Shown here piece after piece: positions 48,209 through 58,910 of a stretch of 64,000 nt of DNA. This DNA comes from Cenococcum geophilum 1.58 (taxonomy: Eukaryota; Ascomycota; Dothideomycetes; Gloniales; Gloniaceae), in NCBI GenBank assembly GCA_001692895.1, contig KV748176.1, positions 5,299,092 through 5,363,091 on the forward strand, given 5' to 3'. The notes under the pieces are model-generated. The model saw nothing but the letters and a program-made list of their open reading frames with translations. It was not told where the DNA came from and searched no databases. Each line of letters opens with the position of its first letter. Position 1 is the first letter of the stretch. Both the position numbers and the translations under genes were made by a program.

Positions 48209-49931
48209 ATGGCTTCTAACAACTAGCTGCAGTATAATACTCTTATAGAGGGTACCTTCGCAGAGCCTAAGAAGCCTAGCTTCCGTACGCCTTATATAAT
48301 AAATCCCTAAACTTGGCTTATAAACCTTATACCCTACTTTATATATATACTCCTCGTTACTACCATTAGTCCCCTTCTTTTTGGATTTTACTTAGTATAA
48401 TTAAGTCTCTAATAACGCTTGCACTACCTAGGCTAATTATATATAGGCTAAATTAAACGCTCCTAAAGATATTATCCGCTATAAGAAGACCTCTATTATT
48501 ACCGCTGGCGTTAAACTGCCTTAATATATACCTATAGACCCAATATAATAGGGTTTTGTAGAATTAATATTTACACTTAAAGGTTTGCTTGGTGTACTGT
48601 CTACTAGGCCATTTGCGGTAAAGTATAGACGTCTTAGAACTATGCAATTCACAACTATTTTCTTCGCCATTGGGCCTATATTTAAGGCCATTGCACTAAA
48701 TATTAGTGTTATAACTATTGGAAGATTTATATTAGGCATTAGTACTAGTGTAGGAGTTATTATAGTACCAATCTATGTCTCTAAAATTACACCACCCGCA
48801 GAAAAGGGCTTTTTTAGATCTTTTACCTAGGTTATAGTAAACTTTAGAATTCTTATTATATAGCTACTTAGATATTTCCTAAGCAGAGGGTAGTATTAGA
48901 GGATAATCTTAGCTGCTAGTGGTTTAATTAGACTTATCTAAATATTTGGCCTATTCTTCGCTGTTAAAAGCCTAAAATAGTTAGTAGATAAAGGAAGCCT
49001 TTCTAAAGTAAGGAAGACCCTTTAAAAGATTAGAGGAGATAAGTTTAATATAGGGGAAGAAGTAAGCGAGTGGGGAATTAAAAGTTCTAATAAGGTAGAC
49101 GGTATGTTTCGCTTTATATATCTCCACTTTATATACTAACCTACTAAACAGATAAAGAGGCCACTTTTTTCTAAAATAAAGATTTTACGTCCTACTATAG
49201 CGCAGCTTCTACTATAAAGCGTAAGATAGCTAAGAAGGAGATATTAGGAATCCTTTAGGTTATTTAACATCCTAAGTATAATAAGGCTATAATAGTAGTA
49301 ATAATGGTTATGCTTATATAGCAGTTATATAGTAAGTATAACCCTCCCTAAAAAGTAGGTGTTAATACTAATTTCTACTTTAGGCATTAACAGCATTATT
49401 ATATATAGCGTCTTACTGCTATTAGACCTCCTAAAATCCAACTCTGCTTTATTAAATCTTGGCGTATTAGTAATTAATATTATTGTTATAGCTAAGTATA
49501 CTCTACTTATGGATAAACTTAGTTATAAGGTTTGTCTCCTAAATTTAATTATAGGAATGGGCATTAGCTCTCTACTCTTAGTAATTAGTATTATAAACTC
49601 CGCCAGTATTCTCTCCGCTATTGCCGTGCTGTTATTTGTCTTAAGCTTTAGTCTTAGTCTTAGTCTAGTCCCATTTATCCTCTTTAGTAAGTTAGTAGGT
49701 TTAAAGGCTATAGGCGTAACTTAGAGCTTAGCACTTGCTGCAAATTGGACTATAATATTTATTATTACTTAGTTCTTCTTACTCGCAAGTAAGCGTCTCT
49801 ATAGGAAAGTATATTTTATATTTACGGGTCTCGCTATATTCTTTTAGATCTTTATTACTTAGTTTATACCTAAGATAAAAGGCAAAAAAACTATTAATAA
49901 AGTTTGGGGACGGGAAAGACGGGATAATTAG
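48209..49931 (+). pseudogene. RIPed MFS hexose transporter (VPS73-like)
   Basis: Sugar porters of the major facilitator superfamily are 12-helix membrane proteins. The frame starts MASNNQLQYNTLIEG at 48,209. An intron of 52 bp (48,395-48,446, GTATAA...ATAG) joins FGFYL to AKLNAPKD in phase. Family motifs follow: FAVKYRRLRTMQ (from PFA-KYGRR type, about 48,612), GRFILGISTSVGVIIVPIYV (about 48,720), YVSKITPPAEKG and FAVKSLK. The second half, about 49,260-49,930, gives IISTLGINSIIIYSVLLL and LDLLKSNSALLNLGV. The C-terminal sugar-porter signature reads PKIKGKKTINKVWGRE and ends at 49,931. Stops are RIP-type only, and a stretch of 121 codons is still open (49,359-49,724). Confidence 0.88.
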
Positions 49932-50640
49932 AGCTTTTATCTTATTAATATTTCGGGTAAGTAAAACAAATTGGCGTTGACGGGAAAGGGATCTTAAAGT
50001 ATAGGTTTTCGAGCACTAGGGCAGTAAATATAGAGAGTGGTAATAAGGGGTGGAAAAAGGGTTGAAAATTTTTAATGGGGTAGTATGTGAGGAATTAGGT
50101 GACTAGTATTTCTTGGCTAAAGAAAGTCACCAATCAAAAGCCGCCAAGACCCTTCGAACAGTTCTATATAGATGTAACATTTAATTCATTTGGATGAGTA
50201 AGCAATTCGCCTTCTATTGCCCCGTTTTAGCGAGAAATGATATATAAGGCATGCTGAATTTGGAAGATTTTACGGTTTCCGAAGTAGCGAGGCTGATTTG
50301 ATTTGCTTACTCGTTACATTGCAGCGGCTGACAATGCCCGCGGGTCGGCGTGGGCTAACTCCGCTCTAGATTTCATTCCCGTCGGAGGCTTACCCTGTCC
50401 CCGCCGCATTAGAGAAAAGCCTTAGTGCTATATAATATTACAAATCTACAATGTGGACTCTTTATGCTAAAAACACCCAACCTAAATACCTTAAAATGCC
50501 TTACTACTAGAATAGCATTAGACCCCCTATAAAATTATGATTTCCGACCTACTAGCCTACGCCTTACCGGCTTTCCCTTCCATTCACTTGCCGCAAGTGT
50601 AATCCCTAACTCACTAAATCTTAGGCCTTAACCTTATGCA
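49932..50640. other. Intergenic region, partly un-RIPed
   Basis: This lies between the transporter and RIB1 relics. 50,080-50,420 has near-normal composition, unlike the flanks. It carries no recognisable gene; by position it would include the RIB1 promoter. Confidence 0.5.
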
Positions 50641-51770
50641 CGAAGCATCTATATAAACACGCGCGGATGCGGCTGGCTAATTGTACGCGTAAAACTTCCC
50701 GCCGTCCCTAATCTCTCCTGCCTTTACGCCTCTATTGACGCTGGGCCGCTTAACCCCGAACCTGAACCCCCGCTTTGTGCCTATAGATATATTTCTTAAA
50801 AACCCCGGCTCCGCTTTTATGCTTCTAAATTCTCTCCTAATTGTTAAATGCGAAGTGCGCGCGCGGATCCCCATAATGACTGGCTATAAGATGTTTTTGC
50901 ACGTCTACCGGAATAATGTGGATAATAAGGAATATCTAACTATTGTGTTTGGTAGCGAAATAAGGAGTTAAAGCCTAGATGCCGAAAGGCCTAGTGAGAC
51001 CGAATTTGATCGGATGATAAGAGGCGTGTATATAGGCTGGCTGTATCTAGGACGAACGAGCAGCCGAGTAGAGTAGATACGGTAGGAGGAGGGTGTGAGT
51101 GCGCGGAAAGCGGTGCTATTAAAATTAACTAAAGTAAGAGAAGGAGCAGTATTAGGAGTGAGTTTAACTTCGTTAGCAAATTCTATGCTGAATGGTGCTA
51201 TTCTAAAAAGGGCTGGGGCGGTATAGCCTTTGGACTTTTTACCCGTACCACCTCTCGTCCGTATTTATTTGGAATGCTATACTAGCGAAACTGTCTAGTT
51301 TGCGCGCTATAACTGCGGCAAATAGCTTAACAAAGCAGCTTGTTTAATGTCTTTCCTAAACGTTTTATCCTCTAGTGGCGCAATTATCTATCTCTAGTAA
51401 GAAGGGAGAGGGATTAGGCTAGGGGAGAAGCTAAAAGCGTATAACTTATAAGATCTTAGGAACGATATATACGAAGCTAATATATTATTACAACATCCGG
51501 CTAATGCGAGGAGTTATAGATTGGCGACTGTAATACTAATAGATTTGGGATTAGGTGGTAAGAGAGGGATTTGGCTATTAATAAATAACCTAGACAAAGT
51601 CTGCGCAGTTAAGGGGCCTAATAGAGAGGTTATAGTTAAGGAGCGGGTAGCTATAATTCCGCTAGCGTAAAAAATAGGGGGAAAGTTAGGTATTAGGAGC
51701 GAAGAAGTAGAGAAGTATTTATTAACAAAGGTAAGGGAATTTATTAACTTAGCTCCTTAGGCAATTTAAA
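50641..51770 (+). pseudogene. rib1: RIPed GTP cyclohydrolase II (riboflavin synthesis)
   Basis: The enzyme opens GTP in the first step of riboflavin synthesis in the cytosol. Readable order: a Pro/Leu-rich N-terminus (50,700-50,830), [20 protein letters not shown] (50,850), [20 protein letters not shown] and SLDAERPSETEFDRMIRG (to 51,030). Then comes the zinc region with RIYLECYTSETV and FARYNCGK (51,260-51,325), followed by GRGIRLGEKLKAYNL (51,410). NIL LQHPANARSYRLATVILI (51,480-51,550), LINNLDKVCAVKGPNREVIV (51,580-51,640) and IRSEEVEKYLLTKVREF (51,700-51,745) complete the family. A short unrelated segment interrupts at about 51,120-51,240, perhaps an intron or linker. One zinc Cys is now Tyr/Asn-flanked. 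It is clearly dead through several stops. Confidence 0.88.
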
Positions 51771-51974
51771 GCATTATAAAAACGACTATTTACTAACTTA
51801 GGTTATTTTAATAGATTGAAAAATTTAAGTATATGCTAAGCTAGCAATAACAAATATGGGGACATTTTAAGACGGTGGAAATATAGACGAGTGCTTTAAA
51901 GCTAAAAAAAGATTCCCCTTTTGTTTGGCTACTTTGCGTTCTAGCTAGAGGTATATGTATGTACATTAAATATA

Positions 51975-51979
51975 GGGGA
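51975..51979 (+). repeat. Target-site duplication GGGGA (left) of gypsy element
   Basis: GGGGA precedes the left LTR and recurs at 58,321-58,325 after the right LTR. Confidence 0.9.
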
Positions 51980-52171
51980 TGTTACGGGACGGGGCAGTGG
52001 CTATAAGACGTATGTATTTGAGGAGTTTATAAGACGTTACGCGATCAATTATAAGGGTCAAGGGCGTAAGGAGGTGATATACCTACGCGTAGCTAATATA
52101 AGCTGTACGCGAGGTGTACGTGAGAGTACGGGGCTCTCCTATGGAGGCCCCTGCGGTAGGGTTCTATAACA
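51980..52171 (-). repeat. Gypsy 3' LTR (RIP-damaged)
   Basis: 192 bp. It differs from 58,129-58,320 at 18 positions by my alignment, and in every one this copy has T or A where the other has C or G. Confidence 0.92.
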
Positions 52172-52314
52172 CTACCCCCCCTCCTATAGAGGCGGAGCTC
52201 CGGCGACGCTGTGGTTACTATATATATGTAGAAGGGACACTTAGGGTATAAAAAAGAAGAAAAGGGGGGTATTGCTAAAGGCTTAAAATAATATTATATA
52301 ATAAGGCTTGGCAT

Positions 52315-52369
52315 CTAAGAATCCGACTAATTAGATAACTTTAACTGCCGGTTAAAGTTCCTGGACATC
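52315..52369 (-). repeat. Palindromic mini-module P1, copy in gypsy element
   Basis: The inverted partner of 32,925-32,978. It sits just after the chromodomain end of the polyprotein, with palindrome arms AACTTTAAC/GTTAAAGTT. Confidence 0.8.
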
Positions 52370-52399
52370 TTAATAATATTCCAGTTATGTAATCGCACT

Positions 52400-55300
52400 T
52401 TACCGTAATTTAACGGTAATTTAACAGTAATTTACCCCTATATGGCAATGTATAACGGTTTAACTCTATAAGGGCTCCCATAGAGGATTAGGTATAAAAT
52501 CTCTGCTTAGGCCTGGTTTCTATAGGTTCGCGTAGTAAAAGTCGCTAATTAGATCCTTTGCATTTTTAAAGTCTTCCTATAGTTGCTATTCTAGCTAGTC
52601 TATATCGAATCCTGTATATATAGCTCTGTAGTAAAGCCGTTGTCCTCTGCCTTTGCTAAAGTATTTAGAGTTAATAATTCGTTTAACGGTCCACTCCTTA
52701 TAGTTCTCGTCTTTGTTCTTATCTCGGATTAGTACTAGTAGGGGTTTAAGCTATATCTGCCCCGGTAAGGGGTTAGGCTAGTAAAGGTGTAGTAGCTATA
52801 GGTAAAATATAGGCTATATCCCGCGGATAGCTAGGGTAGGTAGGAGCTCTAGCTTATATACGGCTCCCCTATTAATAACTCGTTTAATTGGGTAGGGGCT
52901 GAGGTTTTTATAATTAAGTGACTTTATAGGCCTCTATATAGAGATATTGCGTATATTTAGCTATACCTAGTCGCCAACACGTATCTCCGGTGGTGGCGTT
53001 CTATAATAATTAGCGAAGTAGGCCTGCTTTGCTTAAGCCTAGGCTATTTCTCCCTTATAGTAGTTAAGTAGATTTTTTATATAGTCTATATACTGGTTAG
53101 TAAGTAGTATCTTAAGGCGTTTTCCATATGGTAGTTTTTTATTAATAGGTTCTGGTGGTTCTATGCCGGATTAGGGGTGATATTTTTTGTTTATGAAGAA
53201 CGGGGTAAGTCCTGTAGTAGTTAAGATATAGTTATTTGCTGCGAATTTACCTAGTAGGAGGTAATCTACCCAGTTATCTTAACTATAGGCGACTACCTAT
53301 TATAGGTACACTTTTATACTAGCATTAGCGTTTTCCGGTTGCCCAGCAGTTTTATAGTAGAAGGATGTAGATATCTTAATAGAGATACTAAGGCGTTAGT
53401 AGATTCGTCTCTATATATTAGAGCCAAACTATATGCCTTAGTCGGACGTAATTAAGTTAGGTAACCTATATAATTGGTAGATTTCGCGAAGGAAGGCGTT
53501 AGTGACGTTGCTAACGGCTATGCCTTCGGTTGGGATGTAGTGGCGCTCTTTTATAAGTCGGTATATTATTATAAGGATGTTCTTATAGGTACGGCTATGT
53601 CGCTTATAGGGTAGTAGGTTAATAACGAAATCTATAGCGATATCTGCCTATTGTCGTATGGGTACTGGTAGAGGGTATAGTAGTCCTTGGTACTTTATAT
53701 TAAAGGCCTTAGCGCGCTTATAACTGTAGTAGGCGCCTATAAAGTGTTTAACTAAGTCTATTATTTTAGGCCAGAAGTAGTATCGGCTAAGAAGCTTATA
53801 GGTTCCTCCTCTGCCTAGGTGGCCGCTTAATTAGAGGTCGTGGGCTATTTAGATTAGTTACCGTTGTAGATTTTTTAAGTTAGGGATAAATAGACGGCCT
53901 CTATAATAGAGCCTGTTCTCTTTTACTTCTAAAGCTGCTATATTAATCTGGCCTAAGCTTTAGAGTTTAGTTGGTAGCGTACGGGCGCTGGCGGTCTTTG
54001 CGGTAATAAGTTAATGCAGTAATAGGTTAATAGAGGTGTTATATGCCGTAGTAATAAGCTTATTAATTTTAGGAGGTAATTCTAGTTCTGTAGTATAGAG
54101 CTAAGGTATAATTAGCTTTATTGTAGGTAGTATACCTAGGGCTAAATTCTGTGCTTTTAGGATCGTCTATTGTTGGAACTAGTTATAGGGGTTATTTTTA
54201 GACTAAGGAAGGTCTTATAAGCGGCGTATTAGGCTATTAGGCTTAGTACCTTATACTNNNNGCCTATATNNNATTTTAAAGTTAAAANTAGAGAGGAANT
54301 NNTTCNAGNNTNCTTNGNNTTANTTTAGNTNTTTTATAGTTATAAAGTACTTAAGGTTATAATAATCCGTAAGGACTTTAGTTAGCTAGTTAGGTTCTGC
54401 TAAGGAGAATTCCGGTTAGAATTCCTTAAACGCTTATATAATTGCGAGAAGTTCCTTATTATAGATCTTATAGTTATATTCTTATGGTATAAGCTTAGAT
54501 AAATAGAATACAACTAGGTGGAGGAAACTGTTATTGCCTATCTAGAAAAGGATATTTGCGTTAACGTAGTTTAAGGAGTTAGTTTTAAAATAGAGTTGTT
54601 GTCCTAGTATAAAGTAAGCTAGGATAGGTGCTTTAGTAAAAGTATTTTTAAGGTCTTAGAACGCCTTCTTATATTTAGGTGTCTAAATAAAACGTAAATA
54701 TATTTTTCTTCCTTTTATAGAAAGGCCCTTTATTTATATTATTGCTATAAGTAGTGCTATAACACCTGAGAAGTTGTATATAAATTTTTAATAGAAGTTG
54801 GCGAAACTAAGGAAAGCTTATATGTCTTTAATGCAGTTAGGGGTTTGTTATTTAGTAATTGTGTATACCTTCTTGGGGTCTATACGGACACCCTTAGTAG
54901 TGACGATTAGTTTAAGGTATTTTACTTCTATAACTAAGAATTCGTACTTCTTTAAATTAATATAAAGTCCTACGTCCCTAAGGCGCTGTAGGACCTTTTA
55001 AACGTGCTTAGTATGCTTAGAAGGGTTATTGCTGTAAATAAGTATATTGTCTAGGTACGTAGAGTAGAAGTCGTTAAGGTAGTCCCGTAAGGCGTTATTA
55101 ATATAGCTTTAGAAGCTGCCTAGGCCGTTATATATGCTAAAGGGCATAATAGTATATTTAAATTGGCCAAAGCGCAATGCGAATGCGGTTTTCCATTTAT
55201 TACCTTCTTATATTTAGAGGCGGTTAAAGGCGGCGATAATATTAAGCTTAGTATAGATTTTAGCTTAGCTAAGCCGCTTAAGAGTTTTACGTATAAGCGG

Positions 55301-58100
55301 TATAGGGTATTAGTTCTTAATTGTAATAGCGTTAAGTCCTTTATAGTTAATATAGAATTAAATACCTCCTCCTAGCTTCTTAGTAAGGAGGATAGGGGCG
55401 GCTGCTAGGGATATGCTGGGGCGAATAAACCCTTTATTAAGGTATTTGTTGATATACTTTTTAATAATTAAAAGTTTGTTTTTTAATATTAGGTAGGGTC
55501 TCTTATAGGGTAGCGTTTTTTCTTATTTAATATTAATAGTATAGTTATTAGGTTAATATAGGGGGAGTATATTTACGCTCTTTTATAAGTATATATTAAT
55601 AAAGTTATAGTACCTCTTAGGGAGGAGCTTACGGAGTTCCTTATTAGTAAGTCCTTTTTTAAGCTTTATAAACTTCTTAAAGTCTAAAGGTAAAAGTTTA
55701 TAGAGTTTTGCGGGGGCATTGTTTTCTAAAAGGTTAACTATATTTATCCTGTTACTATAAAGGATATAATCCTGTTCTTTATTAAGCTTATATAGTTATA
55801 ATTAAAAGGCTGCGGTAATAGTCTAGCCTTTTCTATATACTATACGGTAGAAGGCCGCGGCACTTATATAGTAGTAGTTAGTTATAGGTAGGGTAATAAG
55901 GGGTTCCTTAGGTTAGTATTCTAGGGAGTAAATAGAGGCGGCTAGGCTATATCCTAGGTAGGTCTCTCTATAGTATTTAGAGTTAAAGGTTGCTTTTTTC
56001 TTTTTCTAGTTAATGGTGGGGTTATATTGTTTGAGCTAGTTTATTCTAAGGATAATAGGGTAGTTAGTAAGTAGTATAATATAGGCCTAAAGTTCTTCCT
56101 AGTGCCTATTTATATCTAGGTGGAGTTATGCTATATAGGTAATCTTCTATGTGGTATAACTACTATTAGCAAGTTATAAGGCGCGGGCTTTAGTAAGGGG
56201 TAAAGTAGGTAGGTTATAAGTGCGCACGAATTAAGTATCTATAAATTTATTAGTAGCTCCGTAATTAATTATAAAACGGCTTTTATATTATTTTTTAGCA
56301 GTAGTTCCTATTATAGGTAAAACTATCTATTTCCGTCTATTTATNTTTACTAAGTTATNTATTAANTAGGCCGATATATAGATCCCCTTATTATTAGGGC
56401 GTCCTAACCTATAACTTAGGGCTAGGACTTAGTGTTTTCCGTTTCTATATCCGACTCTACCGCTATTACTATATTTTTGTTTTATATAGTAGTGGTATAT
56501 AATAATATATTTGGTGTTTAAGGTACTAGGTTAGGTATTAGGCGGCAGCTACTAAACTTAGCTATTAGGCAGTTTAGGCTATAGCTATAATAGCCTTCTT
56601 AATAATATCTATAGCAACGCTTTAGCTTTTAGAGTAGCTTATATTCTCCGTCTAGTAGCTTTTACGGGAAGGTTAGTATAGAAAGGTTAATATTAGGACT
56701 AGTAGTGTTGCTTAGGGTAGTAGGCGTTAGTAGTTTAGTAGGTCCGGAGGGCTTCTATAAGGAGGTCTTTAGGTAAAGGTTTATAGTAGCGATCTAATTT
56801 AGTCGTCGTTTAATTTTCCGTATAGCTGCTACCATATTATAAATATTATTGTAGTTGTAGCTAGTGGCTGTATAACTAAGGCGATAAGTAACTTTTTTAA
56901 GGAGATCTTTTTGGTCTTTAGTATTGTCTTAGGTAAGGGCTCCGGTGTATTTCTAGAATTTAATATAGAACTTATTAAATGATTTAGTAGGGCTTATCTT
57001 TAGGGCACGTAATTTAGCTTAGTGGCTAGTAGGTTATAGTCGCGGTATATTAGGTTAAGATTGTTAAGGACTTTTTAGTAGGATTGCTACTTTTAGGGGC
57101 TATTAGTCTCCTATTAAGCGAAGAGTCTATTAAATAGTATACCCTTTATTCGCCCGATAATATAGCTAATTTTAGTATCTTCTATAGGAAAAAGGCAGGC
57201 GCTCTAAGTTAGTTTCTTGCGGATTTATATCTTCTAGTAGCTATATTTTTTGCAGTCTCCCTAGAAAACTAGGGGATTAAGGTAACGTATATTAGACCCT
57301 ACGGTGGCAGCTTAGGTTTAGTTATTATAGCTTTTATTATCGCTTTAGTAGGGGTTCCTATTAGGTAAGGCTGCTTAGCGCTAACTCTCCGTTAAGCGTT
57401 AAGTAGGTAAAGTTGCTAGAGGCGTAGAGACTTAAGTAGCGTTATATGCAGTAGAGAGGTGTCTGGCGTTATTACGAATATACTTATTAAGCTAAGATTA
57501 TAGGTATTTAATTATACCTTCTCTTTTAGTAACCGTAGTAATAAGTGCAATCTTAGCCTTCTTTAACTATTAGACGTCGCGTTTAGATACGCGGAGGTTA
57601 TCTTTAGTTTCTTAACGCGTGTTATTAGCAAGCGCCTCGCGAGCTTATAGATCTTGGATGATATCGCGATCTTAGGTAGTACGCATCTTGGCTTATATAA
57701 GCTTTAGGTGGTAGTTTTATAGAAGGCGGTAGTATTTATTAGGTTCTCGTGCTACCATTTTTGCGAACGTCTCAGCGTCTCATATTTTAATTTTAATGGG
57801 TAGTAGCCCTTCCGCTTGCTTATCCGTAGTTATATAGTTAATAAAAGATAAGACATTATTGGTATCCATCTCCTTAGGGGTTAAGGCTAGGGCTAATAAA
57901 TTAAATTCTCCTGGGATTAATTGGCGTTGTAGGTTAAGTATAGGTATTGGATTATTCTTTGGGTTTAATATAGTGGCTAGTAAGGAATATTGTCTTACTA
58001 TTGTAGGTTCCTTGGAAGTATAAAGTAAGGTAACTCGTAGGTACGCTGCTTTTAGTAGCGCCTGTAGTATTGCAGAGACGTAGAATTGGTCGTAGGCTGG
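52400..58100 (-). pseudogene. Gypsy Gag-Pol with chromodomain (dead)
   Basis: From 58,100 downward, Gag has peptides VKIKI, DAETFAKMVAREPNKYYRLL (about 57,790-57,730) and RVSKRDV-like text. The protease region is at about 56,300-55,700. The reverse transcriptase at 55,450-54,750 has LLTKKLGGGI, FRF-type RFGQFKYTIMPF, and the catalytic box as YLDNILIYS (about 55,050), where the second Asp is Asn. RNase H lies to about 54,250. Integrase has GHLGRGGTYKLLSRYYFWPK (53,830-53,770) and a catalytic core with IDFVINLLPYKRH. At 52,680-52,500 a chromodomain reads EWTVKRIINSKYF and LYYRAIYTGFD. Chromodomains are known to steer integration to heterochromatin. Numerous RIP stops. Confidence 0.88.
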
Positions 58101-58128
58101 GTGTTAGTAGTAAAAAGGCGCAACGTAA

Positions 58129-58320
58129 TGTCACGGGACGGGGCAGTGGCTACAAGACGTATGTATTCGAGGAGTCTACAAGACGTTGCGCGATCGATCG
58201 TAAGGGTCGAGGGCGTAAGGAGGTGATATACCTACGCGTAGCTGACATAAGCTGTACGCGAGGTGTACGCGAGAGCACGGGGCTCTCCTATGGAGGCCCC
58301 TGCGGTGGGGTTCCGTGACA
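58129..58320 (-). repeat. Gypsy 5' LTR (almost undamaged)
   Basis: 192 bp, starting TGTCACGGGACGG and ending GTTCCGTGACA, followed by GGGGA. It keeps CpG and CpA sites that are lost in the left LTR. It marks the end of the RIPed zone. Confidence 0.92.
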
Positions 58321-58910
58321 GGGGAAATGGTGTGAGTGATATTTCAGGATTTAGATGTTCGGGTATTCTGTTTCAAGGGTTGATACCACATATTCTATTA
58401 AGAAAAACGGTCTTTAAACCACTAGCTTTTCTTTCGTGCCGACTTCTGTACTTTGCGTCATTGCCCGTTCGACCAAGCACCCGGGACAGAACGGCCTACA
58501 TTCACGAATACGAACAGATGACAGCTAAAGCCTTTGATTGGAACTTGTCGGCACCAATTGAAAGGGTGTCGCGCATTCCACGGCTGCATTGCCAACGAAA
58601 CGCAGCAGCGGCAGCGGGTAGGGATTCAGGGTTGTCGCAGGCATCCGCGAGACGGCCGTCGATTACGGTCGTACCCCGGGCTTTCATGTATAGTAAGCAC
58701 ACACTCATCGAGACTTTTCCTGCAGGATATGCACTAGCCGTCCCACGTGAAACTCTGCAGACTCCCGGTCATGTGAAGCGCTTTTGCCGTCTTTTTCATT
58801 ACTTTATCCGAGCCTCTCCACTTTCTATTGCCTTTTGTAGTGGATCCCCAGAACAACTAACTTATGAGGTTTTCCTTTTAGACGAAGTACGAACGATGAA
58901 GGCTGTATAA
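58263..58910 (+). CDS. Hypothetical ORF of 215 aa beginning inside the gypsy LTR
   Basis: The longest open frame in the window. The ATG at 58,263 lies in the 5' LTR of the gypsy element (on the opposite strand to its coding) and the frame continues 590 bp into un-RIPed host DNA. I recognise no domain. The composition has an Ala run (NAAAAAGRD at about residue 113), and several overlapping frames are open too. It may be chance, or host coding that lost its 5' part to the insertion. Confidence 0.2.
   Translation: MYARARGSPMEAPAVGFRDRGNGVSDISGFRCSGILFQGLIPHILLRKTVFKPLAFLSCRLLYFASLPVRPSTRDRTAYIHEYEQMTAKAFDWNLSAPIERVSRIPRLHCQRNAAAAAGRDSGLSQASARRPSITVVPRAFMYSKHTLIETFPAGYALAVPRETLQTPGHVKRFCRLFHYFIRASPLSIAFCSGSPEQLTYEVFLLDEVRTMKAV

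Larger units (their letters stand above)
51980..58320 (-). mobile_element. Ty3/gypsy chromovirus-type retrotransposon, complete
   Basis: 6,341 bp with 192 bp LTRs (TGT(C/T)ACGG...GTGACA) and a 5 bp target duplication GGGGA. The minus-strand interior runs gag, protease, reverse transcriptase, RNase H, integrase, chromodomain. The right LTR and the sequence beyond it are nearly free of RIP. N runs occur at 54,258-54,325 and 56,345-56,366. Confidence 0.92.

Noticed and set aside
48521-48739. 72-codon minus-strand ORF over the transporter relic
   Set aside because: It is an antisense shadow of the MFS coding strand.
50677-50874. 65-codon minus-strand ORF over the RIB1 relic
   Set aside because: It is the shadow of the RIB1 frame, whose plus-strand peptides match the enzyme family.
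58070-58318. 82-codon ORF across the gypsy LTR
   Set aside because: It lies in LTR and adjoining gag 5' sequence on the non-coding strand, and is open only because this LTR escaped RIP.
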